Origin: Lysobacter daejeonensis GH1-9
GTDB lineage: Bacteria; Pseudomonadota; Gammaproteobacteria; Xanthomonadales; Xanthomonadaceae
Direction: 5' to 3'
Assembly (NCBI RefSeq): GCF_000768355.1
Contig: NZ_AVPU01000009.1
Span: 1-64,000 of the forward strand
DNA length: 64,000 bases
Shown here: piece after piece, positions 8,069 to 16,827 of the stretch
Layout: the number at the start of each line of letters is the position of its first letter
Numbering within the stretch: the first letter of the stretch is position 1
The notes under the pieces: generated by a model
Databases searched by the model: none
Told to the model about the DNA's origin: nothing
Seen by the model: the letters and a program-made list of their open reading frames with translations, nothing else
Program-made: the position numbers and the translations under genes

Positions 8069-8968
8069 ATGGCAATGCCCTCGCATGTACGCATCGTTGA
8101 AGTGGGTCCGCGTGATGGCCTGCAGAACGAGAAGACGCTGGTTTCCACCGCCGACAAGATCGCGCTGATCGACCGCCTCTCGGCGACCGGCCTGCAGAGC
8201 ATCGAGGCTACGGCTTTCGTCAGCCCCAAGTGGGTGCCACAGATGGCCGATGCCGCGGAGGTGTTTGCCGGCATCACCCGCAAGCCGGGCGTGCACTACC
8301 CCGTGCTGGTACCCAACGAACAGGGCTACGAGCGCGCGCGCAGCGTGGGCGTGGAGGAAGTGGCGGTTTTCACCGCCGCCTCCGAGGCCTTCAACCGCAA
8401 GAACATCAACGCCTCCATCGAGGAGTCTCTGGAACGCTTCGCGCCGGTGCTGGCGCGGGCCCAGGCCGATGGCGTGAAGGTGCGCGGCTACGTCTCCACC
8501 GTGCTCGGCTGCCCCTACCAGGGCGACGTGCCGTTGACCGACGTCGTACGCGTGGCCAAGGCGCTGCATGGCATGGGCTGTTATGAGGTTTCGCTGGGCG
8601 ACACCATCGGGGTCGGCACGCCGGCCAAGGCGCGCGCGATGCTGCAGGCGGTCGCCGCCGAGGTGCCGATGGGCGCACTGGCCATCCACTTCCACGACAC
8701 CTACGGCCAGGCATTGGCCAACATCCTCGCCTGCCTGGAGGAAGGAGTCGCGGTGGTGGATGCGGCCGTGTCCGGTGCGGGCGGCTGCCCCTATGCCAAG
8801 GGCGCCAGCGGCAACGTCTCCAGCGAGGACGTGGTCTACATGCTCCACGGGTTGGGGATCACCACCGGCATCGACCTGCCCGCGCTGGCCGAGACGGGCC
8901 GCTGGTTGGCAGGCATACTGGGACGGGAATCACAAAGCAAGGTCGGAAAGGCCCTCGCCGCCACATGA
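8069..8968 (+). CDS. liuE: Hydroxymethylglutaryl-CoA lyase
   Basis: This 299-residue TIM-barrel lyase splits HMG-CoA into acetyl-CoA and acetoacetate, the last step of the leucine pathway encoded here. The start motif VEVGPRDGLQNE and the HMGL signature near the C-terminus with catalytic Cys (GAGGCPYAKGASGN) are intact. The ATG at 8069 has GGAGG 8 bases upstream inside the liuD end and leaves a 1-base gap to the liuD stop. Its own stop overlaps the start of the downstream GGDEF/EAL gene by 4 bases. Confidence 0.94.
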   Translation: MAMPSHVRIVEVGPRDGLQNEKTLVSTADKIALIDRLSATGLQSIEATAFVSPKWVPQMADAAEVFAGITRKPGVHYPVLVPNEQGYERARSVGVEEVAVFTAASEAFNRKNINASIEESLERFAPVLARAQADGVKVRGYVSTVLGCPYQGDVPLTDVVRVAKALHGMGCYEVSLGDTIGVGTPAKARAMLQAVAAEVPMGALAIHFHDTYGQALANILACLEEGVAVVDAAVSGAGGCPYAKGASGNVSSEDVVYMLHGLGITTGIDLPALAETGRWLAGILGRESQSKVGKALAAT

Positions 8969-11544
8969 GCCATCGCTCGCCCTCCTCCCGCCACGATGCT
9001 CCGGATGCGATCACGGATCCGCTGGAGGTTGCGGCCGCGATCGAGGGCACCCTGGCCGACCCGGCCCTTCCGCAGGGCGTGCGCCTGCTGCTTGAGCAGG
9101 CCCGGGACGCGCTGACCCATTCCGAAGACCACGCCCTCGCCGCCGAGCGGCGATACCAGGCCCTGTTCGACGCGGTGCCTGACCCGGTGAGCATCATCAG
9201 CTGGGATGGCACGGTGCTGGACGTGAACCGCGCTGGCCTGAACGCCTACCGGCGTTCGCGGTCGGAGATCGTCGGCAAGCCCATCCATGTACTCAACCCC
9301 GACCTGCCCCGCGACCACATGGGGCCGGTGTGGGACACGCTGAATCGCGGCGAAAGCTACGTGGTGGAAGTGTCCAACATGCGCGCCGATGGCACGCGCT
9401 TCCCGGTGGAGGTGCATTCGGCCGGCATCGAACAGGACGGGCGGAAGCTGGTCGTGGCCGTGGCACGCGACCTCAGCGGCCGCCGCGACGCCGAAACCCG
9501 GCACCGCGAGCTGATGGAGACCATCGACAAGGGCATCCTGGTCCGCGACGCCTCGGGCCGGGTCATCCACGCCAACGCCGCCGCGATGCGGCTGTTCGGC
9601 ATCGAGGTTGGCCAACCCATCGAGGACGCACTGTCCGACGAGCACTGGCTGGTGATCGACGAGCACGGCCGCGCGCTGTCCAACGACGAACGCCCGGCCA
9701 TGCGCGCCATGCGCTTGGGCAAGCAGGTCGAGAGCACGGTGCTGGGGTTCTTCCACCGGCAAGACCGGCGGCTGCTGTGGCTGTCGGTCACCGCCGTACC
9801 GCAGTTCGAACCCGGCAGCAACCATGTGCAGCAGGTGTTGTCGCTGTTCTCCGACGTGACCGCGCTCAAGCGCGACAGCGCGCTGTTCGACCGCGCACAA
9901 GCCCTGGCCCACATCGGCGGCTGGCAATGGGATGCCGGCCGCGACCAGCTCTACCTGACTGGCGAGGCATTGCACATCGTCGGCGCGGACGGCGCCACGG
10001 CCGGCATCGAGGGCCTGCTGCGGACCCTGCTCCCCGACGATGCCCAACGCCTGCGCGGCGCCCTGGAACGCGCGATGGGGGACGGCCGCGGCATCAACCT
10101 CGAACTGCAGGGGGTACGCGGCAATGGCCAGCCGTTCTGGATCCGGCTGATGGGCGAAAGCCAGGCCGCGACCCCCTTCACCGCGCAACTGACCGGCACG
10201 CTGCAGGACATCACCGAGCCCAAGCAGGCCGAAGAGGCGTTGCGCGTGCAGGCGCGCACCGACCCGATGACCGGTCTGCTCAACCGCGACGCCGGCCTCG
10301 GCGACCTGGCGCAGTTCCTGGCCCCGGGCACCGATGCGCGCGTCGCGGTGCTCTACATCGACCTTGACCGGTTCAAGATCGTCAACGACGTGCTCGGCCA
10401 TGCCGCCGGCGACCGCCTGCTCGCGTCGGCGGCACGACGCCTGCTGCGGGCCGTGGGCGAGGAAGGCCACGTGGTGCGCTTCGGTGGCGACGAATTCCTG
10501 GTCATCTGCCGGTTCGAGGATGACATCACCCGCCCGGCGCGCCTCGCGCAGGACATCCTGACCACGTTCTCGGAGAACTTCCGCGTCGATGGCGAAGAGT
10601 TCAGCATCACCGCCAGCATCGGCATCGCGCAGGCACCCGAGCACGGTGAACGGCCGCAGCAGCTGATCCAGAGCGCGGACGTGGCGATGTACGACAGCAA
10701 GCGCCGCGGACGCAATGCCTGGCAGGTGTTCAGCAACGAACTGGCGGAGCAGCAGGTCGAGCGCCTGCAACTGGAAACCCACCTGCGCCGCGCGGTGGAC
10801 AACGACGAATTCGAACTGGTCTACCAACCGCAGGTGGACCTGGCCAGCGGGCGCACGGTCGCGGCGGAGGCACTGATCCGCTGGCGTAACCGCTCGCTGG
10901 GCGAGATGCCGCCCGACCGCTTCATCCAGCACGCCGAAACGACCGGCGACATCGTCGAGATCGGCAACTGGACGTTGCATGAGGCCTGTCGCCAGTTGGG
11001 TCGTTGGCGTGCCGACGGCCTGCAGTTGGACCGTGTCGCCGTCAACGTGTCGTACCGTCAGTTCCTTGGCGAGGACCTGGTGCGTACCGTGCGCTCGGCG
11101 CTGTCGGCATCGCGGCTGCCGGGTTCCTCGCTGGAGCTGGAGTTCACCGAGCGAGTGCTGATCGAGGACGAGCCGGACACGCTGCGCACGTTCGCCGAAC
11201 TGCGCGACATGGGCGTGGTGCTGACCATCGACGACTTCGGCGAGGGCTACAGCGCGCTCAACTACCTGCGGCGCCTGCCGATCCATGGACTCAAGCTCAG
11301 CCAGCTGTTCGTGCAGGGCGTCCCGGACATCCATTCCGACGTGGCCGTGTGCCAGGCGGTGGCCGGCATCGCCCGCAGCCTGGGGCTGGAGCTGATCGCC
11401 GAGGGCATCGAGACAGAGGCGCAGCGCGCCTTCCTGCTGCGCCTGGGACTGGGCGTGGGCCAGGGTTTCCTGTTCCAGCGAGGCGTACCGGCCCACCAGT
11501 TGCGCCAGCACTACGGCGCGCCGCTGATGGTCATCGGCGGCTGA
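8965..11544 (+). CDS. PAS-GGDEF-EAL cyclic-di-GMP turnover protein
   Basis: This 859-residue cytoplasmic signalling protein has a PAS domain (about residues 60-175), one or two further PAS-like domains (about 180-300 and 305-420), a GGDEF domain with intact GGDEF at 507-511, and an EAL domain with EAL at 635-637, DDFGEGYSALNYL and AEGIETEAQ. Both catalytic signatures look complete, so cyclase, phosphodiesterase or switching activity is possible. The RxxD inhibitory site before GGDEF is missing. No membrane segment is seen. Its ATG overlaps the liuE stop (ATGA), so it is probably translated from the leucine-catabolism transcript. Confidence 0.92.
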   Translation: MSHRSPSSRHDAPDAITDPLEVAAAIEGTLADPALPQGVRLLLEQARDALTHSEDHALAAERRYQALFDAVPDPVSIISWDGTVLDVNRAGLNAYRRSRSEIVGKPIHVLNPDLPRDHMGPVWDTLNRGESYVVEVSNMRADGTRFPVEVHSAGIEQDGRKLVVAVARDLSGRRDAETRHRELMETIDKGILVRDASGRVIHANAAAMRLFGIEVGQPIEDALSDEHWLVIDEHGRALSNDERPAMRAMRLGKQVESTVLGFFHRQDRRLLWLSVTAVPQFEPGSNHVQQVLSLFSDVTALKRDSALFDRAQALAHIGGWQWDAGRDQLYLTGEALHIVGADGATAGIEGLLRTLLPDDAQRLRGALERAMGDGRGINLELQGVRGNGQPFWIRLMGESQAATPFTAQLTGTLQDITEPKQAEEALRVQARTDPMTGLLNRDAGLGDLAQFLAPGTDARVAVLYIDLDRFKIVNDVLGHAAGDRLLASAARRLLRAVGEEGHVVRFGGDEFLVICRFEDDITRPARLAQDILTTFSENFRVDGEEFSITASIGIAQAPEHGERPQQLIQSADVAMYDSKRRGRNAWQVFSNELAEQQVERLQLETHLRRAVDNDEFELVYQPQVDLASGRTVAAEALIRWRNRSLGEMPPDRFIQHAETTGDIVEIGNWTLHEACRQLGRWRADGLQLDRVAVNVSYRQFLGEDLVRTVRSALSASRLPGSSLELEFTERVLIEDEPDTLRTFAELRDMGVVLTIDDFGEGYSALNYLRRLPIHGLKLSQLFVQGVPDIHSDVAVCQAVAGIARSLGLELIAEGIETEAQRAFLLRLGLGVGQGFLFQRGVPAHQLRQHYGAPLMVIGG

Positions 11545-11680
11545 GGCTGTCGATTCCCGACGGCCCTTGCCGGCCCCCATCCTCTCCCTTGCCCCGACGC
11601 CCCCACGATCATCCAGGCCGCGTTCGCGGTCGGCCGCACCGGTGCAGTAAAATCCCCGTTTTCCGCTTTCGGGACATCCC

Positions 11681-12451
11681 ATGCAGCTCGCATCCGTCCG
11701 CGCCATCGTTACCGGCGGCGTCTCCGGCCTTGGCTTCGCCGTGGCCCAGCACCTGGTCGCCAACGGTGGCAAGGTCGCCCTGTTCGACGTCAACGAGGAG
11801 AAGGGCGCGGCCGCCGTGGCCGAACTGGGCGAAGCCAATGCCCGCTTCTGGAAGACCGATGTCAGCAACGAAGAAGTGGTCGCCGCCAATGTCGCCGCCG
11901 CCAGGGAGTTCCTTGGCGGGCTGAATGTCGCCATGAACTGCGCCGGCATCCTCGGCGCCGGCCGCGTGCTGGGCAAGGAAGGCCCGATGCCGCTGTCGCA
12001 GTTCCAGACCACCGTCATGGTCAACCTGGTCGGCAGCTTCAACGTGGCCAAGGCCGCCGCTGCACTGATGCAGCACAACGAAGCCGGCGTCGACGGCGAG
12101 CGTGGCGTGATCATCAACACCGCGTCGGTTGCCGCCTATGAAGGCCAGATCGGCCAGGCCGCGTACTCGGCGTCCAAGGGCGGCGTGGTCGGCATGACCC
12201 TGCCGATGGCGCGCGAGCTGGCCCGCTTCGGCATCCGCGTCATGACCATCGCCCCGGGCGTGTTCTGGACGCCGATGGTGGACGGCATGCCGCAGTCGGT
12301 GCAGGAATCGCTGGCCGCCTCGATCCCGTTCCCGTCGCGCCTGGGCCAGCCGGAGGACTTCGCCAGCCTCGTGGCTTACATCCTCGGCAATACCTACCTC
12401 AACGGCGAGACCATCCGCCTGGACGGTGCCACCCGACTGGCGCCGAAGTAA
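11681..12451 (+). CDS. SDR-family 3-hydroxyacyl-CoA dehydrogenase-like oxidoreductase
   Basis: This 256-residue short-chain dehydrogenase has the cofactor motif TGGVSGLG (residues 11-18), Asp36 at the end of beta-2 (NAD preference), NCAG (86-89), Asn115, Ser149, and the catalytic YxxxK at Tyr162/Lys166. The overall pattern matches the type II 3-hydroxyacyl-CoA dehydrogenase (17-beta-HSD10-like) group, including the long insertion around residues 90-110. A role in branched-chain or fatty acyl-CoA oxidation fits the nearby liu genes but is inferred. It is monocistronic, with about 135 bases of non-coding sequence before it. Confidence 0.82.
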   Translation: MQLASVRAIVTGGVSGLGFAVAQHLVANGGKVALFDVNEEKGAAAVAELGEANARFWKTDVSNEEVVAANVAAAREFLGGLNVAMNCAGILGAGRVLGKEGPMPLSQFQTTVMVNLVGSFNVAKAAAALMQHNEAGVDGERGVIINTASVAAYEGQIGQAAYSASKGGVVGMTLPMARELARFGIRVMTIAPGVFWTPMVDGMPQSVQESLAASIPFPSRLGQPEDFASLVAYILGNTYLNGETIRLDGATRLAPK

Positions 12452-12529
12452 CCCTTTTCCAACCCTCCCCCGGTCCGCCCCGACCCCGGGGAGGCACAGG
12501 ACCGGGTCACACGATCCAGTGAGCATTCC

Positions 12530-13096
12530 ATGAAGGCTTTTGACGTCAAGAAGGGCAACGTCGTTGAACACAACAACGGCGTCTACCAGATCCGCGACAT
12601 CGAGCGCAGCTCGCCGCAGGGCCGCGGCGGCAACGTGCGCTTCCGTTTCATCATGTACAGCGTGCCGGGCGGCAACAAGCTCGACGTGAGCTTCGACGCC
12701 GACGATGAGTTGCGCGAGGTGGATCTGGTGCGCCGCCAGGCCACCTTCTCCTACATGGACGGCGACGCGTTCGTGTTCCTCGACGACGAGGACTACACGC
12801 CGTACACGCTCGACGCGGACGTGGTGGGCGACAACGCTGGCTACATCGTGCCGGACCTGTCGGGCTGCTACGTGCAGGTGATCGACGAGCAGGCCATCGG
12901 CCTGCAGATGCCGCAGACGGTGACGCTGGAAGTGGTGGAAACCCCCCCGGAGCTGAAGGGCGGCACGGCCACCAAGCGCCCGAAGCCGGCCAAGCTCAAC
13001 ACTGGCATCGAGATCATGGTGCCGGAGTACATCGTCAACGGCGAGCGCGTGCTGGTGAACACCACCACGGGTGAGTTCGCGGGCCGCGCGGACTGA
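12530..13096 (+). CDS. efpL: Elongation factor P-like protein EfpL (YeiP)
   Basis: This 188-residue EF-P paralogue has three beta-barrel domains. The loop that carries the modified Lys/Arg in EF-P reads [14 protein letters not shown], the pattern of the EfpL/YeiP subfamily, in which an unmodified Arg takes the place of the modified residue. EfpL binds ribosomes stalled at proline and other difficult motifs and rescues them. The ATG at 12530 follows the SDR gene by 78 bases; a strong bidirectional terminator lies downstream. Confidence 0.93.
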   Translation: MKAFDVKKGNVVEHNNGVYQIRDIERSSPQGRGGNVRFRFIMYSVPGGNKLDVSFDADDELREVDLVRRQATFSYMDGDAFVFLDDEDYTPYTLDADVVGDNAGYIVPDLSGCYVQVIDEQAIGLQMPQTVTLEVVETPPELKGGTATKRPKPAKLNTGIEIMVPEYIVNGERVLVNTTTGEFAGRAD

Positions 13097-13131
13097 GTGC
13101 GACGGCCGCCTTCATGGGGCGGCATTCGCAG

Positions 13132-13162
13132 CGACAAAAGCGGGCCAAGCCCGCTTTTGTCG
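13132..13162. terminator. Bidirectional intrinsic terminator between efpL and the FAD-oxidoreductase gene
   Basis: A 13-bp perfect stem (CGACAAAAGCGGG / CCCGCTTTTGTCG) is followed by TTT on the plus strand and flanked by A/T inside the stem on both sides. It lies between two convergent genes and can serve both. Confidence 0.85.
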
Positions 13163-13196
13163 TTTCAGGAGGGATGGCCAATCCCCACGCACGCCA

Positions 13197-14585
13197 TCAG
13201 GCGTCGAACACCTTGCCCGGGTTCATCAGTCCGTTCGGGTCCAGCACCTGCTTGATGCCCTTCATCACCGCGACCTCGGCGGCACTGCGCGTGCTGGAGA
13301 GGTACGGCTTCTTGACCAGGCCAATGCCATGCTCGGCCGAAATGCTGCCGCCATGCCGCTGCAGCGCGCCGGCCAGCAGTTTGGTCACCTGCTCGCACTG
13401 GGCCACGAAGGCATCGTTCTCCATCGCATCGGGCTTGAGCACGTTGATGTGCAGGTTGCCATCGCCAATGTGCCCGAACCACACGACTTCAAACTGCGGG
13501 TATTCCTGCGCCAGCAGCGCCTGGGTCTCGGCCAGGAACGCGGGCATCGCGGACACGCGCACGGCAATGTCGTTCTTGTACGGCTTGTAGCGCGCCAGCG
13601 CCTCGGTGATGCCCTCGCGCAGGCGCCACAGCTGCGCGGCCTGCGCGTCGCTCTGGCTGATGACGCCGTCCAGCACCAGGCCGTTCTCCAGGCAATGTTC
13701 GAAGGCGGCCAGCGCGGCGGCCTCCTCGCGCTCATCGCCCGTGGCGTACTCGGTGACCACGTAATACGGATGGGTCTCCGCGAACGGCGCCTGGGCCCCG
13801 TGGGCCAGTACGTGTCGCAGGGCCACGTCGGTGAAGAACTCGAACGCTTCCAGTTGCAGGCGCTCACGGAAGGCCGCGAACACCTGCATCAACACCTCGA
13901 ACGACGGCAGCGCGAGCAGCATGACGTTGGTCGGTGGTGGCGGATCGGTCAGGCGCAAGGTGGCTTCGACCACCACGCCAAGCGTGCCCTCGGAGCCCAC
14001 GAACAGGTGGCGCAGATCATAGCCGCTGGAGTTCTTGACCAGGCCGCGGTTGAGCTCAAGCACATCGCCGGCGCCGGTGACGACGGTCAGCCCCGCCACC
14101 CACTCGCGGGTGTTGCCGTAGCGCACCACGCGGATGCCGCCGGCATTGGTGGCGATGCTGCCGCCCACCGTGGCGGACCCGCGCGAGGCGAAATCCACCG
14201 GATAGGCCAGGCCATGGCTCGCCGCCGCCTCCTGCGCCACCTGCAACGGCACGCCGGCCTGCACGGCCAGGGTGCGGTCCACCGCGTCGAAGGCGAGGAC
14301 GCGATTCATGCGCTCCAGGCTGAGCACCAGCTCGCCGTTTGCGGCCACGGCGCCGCCCGAAAGCCCCGTGCGTCCTCCGGAGGGCACGAGGGCCACGCCC
14401 GTCTCGTTGGCCCAACGCACGATGCCCTGCACGTCCTCCACGCTGCCCGGCAACGCGACGGCCAAGGGCGCGGGCATCCAGCGTCGGGTCCAGTCGCGGC
14501 CGTAGTGTTCCAGGTCGGCGGGGTCGGTCTTCAGGCGCAGCCCGGGCACGGCGGCCAGCAGGCGTTCGAGGCGCGGATCGGTCAT
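13197..14585 (-). CDS. FAD-linked 2-hydroxyacid dehydrogenase (D-2-hydroxyglutarate dehydrogenase/GlcD family)
   Basis: This is a 462-residue GlcD-type flavoprotein. The PCMH FAD-binding domain (about residues 35-215) shows PSGGRTGLSGGA and GGSIATNAGG; the C-terminal FAD-oxidase domain includes WFGHIGDGNLHINV and ends in EHGIGLVKK. The family includes D-lactate, glycolate and D-2-hydroxyglutarate dehydrogenases. The divergent neighbour is serA. In Pseudomonas, D-2-hydroxyglutarate dehydrogenase removes the D-2-hydroxyglutarate made by SerA while it turns over NADH, and the two genes work together. That makes D-2-hydroxyglutarate the best substrate guess, but it is an inference from context. 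Confidence 0.85.
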   Translation of the reverse strand: MTDPRLERLLAAVPGLRLKTDPADLEHYGRDWTRRWMPAPLAVALPGSVEDVQGIVRWANETGVALVPSGGRTGLSGGAVAANGELVLSLERMNRVLAFDAVDRTLAVQAGVPLQVAQEAAASHGLAYPVDFASRGSATVGGSIATNAGGIRVVRYGNTREWVAGLTVVTGAGDVLELNRGLVKNSSGYDLRHLFVGSEGTLGVVVEATLRLTDPPPPTNVMLLALPSFEVLMQVFAAFRERLQLEAFEFFTDVALRHVLAHGAQAPFAETHPYYVVTEYATGDEREEAAALAAFEHCLENGLVLDGVISQSDAQAAQLWRLREGITEALARYKPYKNDIAVRVSAMPAFLAETQALLAQEYPQFEVVWFGHIGDGNLHINVLKPDAMENDAFVAQCEQVTKLLAGALQRHGGSISAEHGIGLVKKPYLSSTRSAAEVAVMKGIKQVLDPNGLMNPGKVFDA

Positions 14586-14710
14586 GTCGGGACGGCATCG
14601 GGCGAGGCACCCAGCCTGCCAGTCGCATGCCGCCCGCGTCTAGTGATGCACTGCAGCAGAAACTAATTTTTTCTGCGATATTCCAAGGTCCGCGAATCCC
14701 CTTCCCCGCC

Positions 14711-15949
14711 GTGGCCAAGAAGACTTCCTACCCCAAGAACGACATCCGCGTCCTGCTGCTGGAGGGCCTCAGCCCCACCGCGGTGGAGAGCTTCCGTGCC
14801 GCCGGCTACAGCAACATCCAGACGTTCGACAAGTCGCTTCCCGAGGACCAGCTCAAGCGACAGATCGCCGAGGCCCACATCATCGGCATCCGCTCGCGCA
14901 GCCAGCTCACGGCCGAGGTGCTGGCCGAGGCGCGTCGCCTGATCGCCATTGGTTGTTTCTGCATCGGCACCAACCAGGTCGACCTGGACGCGGCGGAGCT
15001 GCTGGGCATCCCGGTGTTCAACGCGCCCTACTCCAACACCCGCAGCGTGGCCGAGCTGGTGGTGGCCGAGGCGATCATGCTGATGCGCGGCATTCCGCGG
15101 AAGAACGCCGAGTGCCACCGCGGCGGCTGGTCCAAGTCGGCGGCCGGCAGCCACGAGGTGCGCGGCAAGGTCATCGGCATCATCGGCTACGGCCACATCG
15201 GCACCCAGGTGGGCGTGATCGCCGAGGCGCTGGGCATGCAGGTGCTGTTCCACGACATCGAGACCAAGCTGTCGCTGGGCAACGCGCGTGCCTCGGCCGG
15301 GCTGGACGAGCTGCTGTCACGCAGCGACATCGTGACCCTGCACGTACCGGAAACGCCGGCGACGAAGAACATGTTCGGCGCCGCGCAAATCAACAAGATG
15401 AAGCGCGGCGCACACCTGATCAATGCCTCGCGCGGCACCGTGGTGGACATCGATGCGCTGGCAGCGGCGCTGGCCTCGGGCCAGATCGGCGGCGCGGCGG
15501 TGGACGTGTTCCCGGTGGAGCCCAAGGGCAACGACGATGCTTTCGTGTCGCCATTGCGCGGCCACGACAACGTACTGTTGACCCCGCACATCGGCGGCAG
15601 CACGCTGGAAGCGCAGGACAACATCGGCCTGGAAGTGGCAGCCAAGTTGATCCGCTACAGCGACAACGGCTCCACCCTGTCGGCGGTCAACTTCCCCGAG
15701 GTCACGCTGCCCGAGCACACCGGCAGCAAGCGACTGCTGCACATCCATCGCAACGTGCCGGGCATCCTGTCGCAGATCAACGAGATCTTCTCGCGCGAAG
15801 GCGTGAACATCGACGGCCAGTTCCTGCGCACGCACCCCAAGGTGGGTTACGTGGTGATCGACATCACCGCGAGCGAGGACCAGGCCGATCGCCTGCGCGA
15901 GCAGTTGGCGGCGATCGAGGGCACGCTGAAGGTGCGTATCCTCTATTGA
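14711..15949 (+). CDS. serA: D-3-phosphoglycerate dehydrogenase
   Basis: SerA oxidises 3-phosphoglycerate to 3-phosphohydroxypyruvate, the first step of serine synthesis. Starting from the GTG at 14711 it has 412 residues, like the E. coli enzyme (410), with the Rossmann motif GIIGYGHIGTQVG, the NASRGTVVD and TPHIGGST signatures and a C-terminal ACT domain (about 340-412) that normally binds serine as feedback inhibitor. A longer upstream frame overlaps the divergent dehydrogenase gene and is not used. It is divergent from the FAD-dehydrogenase gene with a 125-base shared promoter region. Confidence 0.94.
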   Translation: MAKKTSYPKNDIRVLLLEGLSPTAVESFRAAGYSNIQTFDKSLPEDQLKRQIAEAHIIGIRSRSQLTAEVLAEARRLIAIGCFCIGTNQVDLDAAELLGIPVFNAPYSNTRSVAELVVAEAIMLMRGIPRKNAECHRGGWSKSAAGSHEVRGKVIGIIGYGHIGTQVGVIAEALGMQVLFHDIETKLSLGNARASAGLDELLSRSDIVTLHVPETPATKNMFGAAQINKMKRGAHLINASRGTVVDIDALAAALASGQIGGAAVDVFPVEPKGNDDAFVSPLRGHDNVLLTPHIGGSTLEAQDNIGLEVAAKLIRYSDNGSTLSAVNFPEVTLPEHTGSKRLLHIHRNVPGILSQINEIFSREGVNIDGQFLRTHPKVGYVVIDITASEDQADRLREQLAAIEGTLKVRILY

Positions 15950-16081
15950 CCCCTCAAGGCGGAGCGCCAGGAGCTGACACCTGTTCGGCTACCGCGGGAG
16001 GGTACGGCACAGGCCTCGCTTCGCCCTTCCGTCGGCGCGTCCGGTGTTCAGGCCGCGGCCGGATCGAGGGATGCCCGGACT

Positions 16082-16657
16082 TCAGCGTGCACGTCCCAAC
16101 CATTTCGCGGCCATGCGCCGCATGGATTCATCGGATGCCGGATCCTCGGCAATGGCGTGGATGTCGCGCCACGCCAAGTCCAATGACTCTTCGCTGACGA
16201 CGAAGTCCTCGCTACCGGTAGTGCGCACCACGTAACGGGCGTCGTAATGCCAGTGGCCGGGCACGTCGCCGCGTTCGGGGATCCAGTGGCGGTCCAGGTC
16301 GAACAATTCGGACTCGACCTGCAGGTCAACCAAGCCAGACTCCTCCTCGGCCTCGCGCAGTGCGACGTTGGAGAGATCGCGGTCGCCATCGGCATGCCCT
16401 CCCAGTTGCAGCCAACGGTCCAGCTTGCGGTGGTGGGTCAGCAGCGCACGCGTGCCCATCGCATCGACCAACCACGACGAGGCGGTGAAGTGTCCGGCGA
16501 GGCGTTCGCGTACGAAGGGGTCGGCGGCGTCGGCCAGCAGTTCGAGGAATATCTCGGCCGTAGCGGCCTCGTCCGGCCAGCGGCGCGCGTAGTCGCGGAA
16601 GGCTGCTTCCAACAGGGTGACCAGCGACGATTCGGGCGGGGTGGACGGGGGCGACAT
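16082..16657 (-). CDS. Nudix hydrolase
   Basis: This 191-residue protein (193 if the upstream GTG at 16663 is used) has a Nudix box starting at GGHADGDRDL and ending with REAEEESGL. The RE-x2-EE-x-G core that binds the metal is intact; the first Glu position of the strict consensus is shifted, as in a group of Nudix proteins with a GGHxxGDxDL start. The substrate cannot be told from sequence. It is convergent with serA and divergent from the permease gene downstream. No clear ribosome site separates the two possible starts. Confidence 0.85.
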   Translation of the reverse strand: MSPPSTPPESSLVTLLEAAFRDYARRWPDEAATAEIFLELLADAADPFVRERLAGHFTASSWLVDAMGTRALLTHHRKLDRWLQLGGHADGDRDLSNVALREAEEESGLVDLQVESELFDLDRHWIPERGDVPGHWHYDARYVVRTTGSEDFVVSEESLDLAWRDIHAIAEDPASDESMRRMAAKWLGRAR

Positions 16658-16827
16658 ACGCACGGGTATTCAATCGACTGAACGGGGGGAGCCGATTATG
16701 CGGGCAAAACGCCCCCGTCCTTCCGCCCTTGCTGCGACTTTCGTCGGTGGGTTAAGGTGGCCCGCCGCGTGCCTGTCCGCTGCCACAACGCGATGACGGG
16801 CTCAAGACAATCACTTTGGGGACCAGG

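Noticed and set aside
8836-12120. 1094-residue open frame on the minus strand
   Set aside because: It is opposite liuE, the GGDEF/EAL gene and the SDR gene, which have clear motifs; the frame is a by-product of high GC and shows low-complexity Arg/His/Gln sequence.
16082-16657. Apparent loss of a key Glu in the Nudix box
   Set aside because: The GGHxxGDxDL form is shared by a known group of Nudix proteins with a shifted consensus; the RE-x2-EE metal site is intact.
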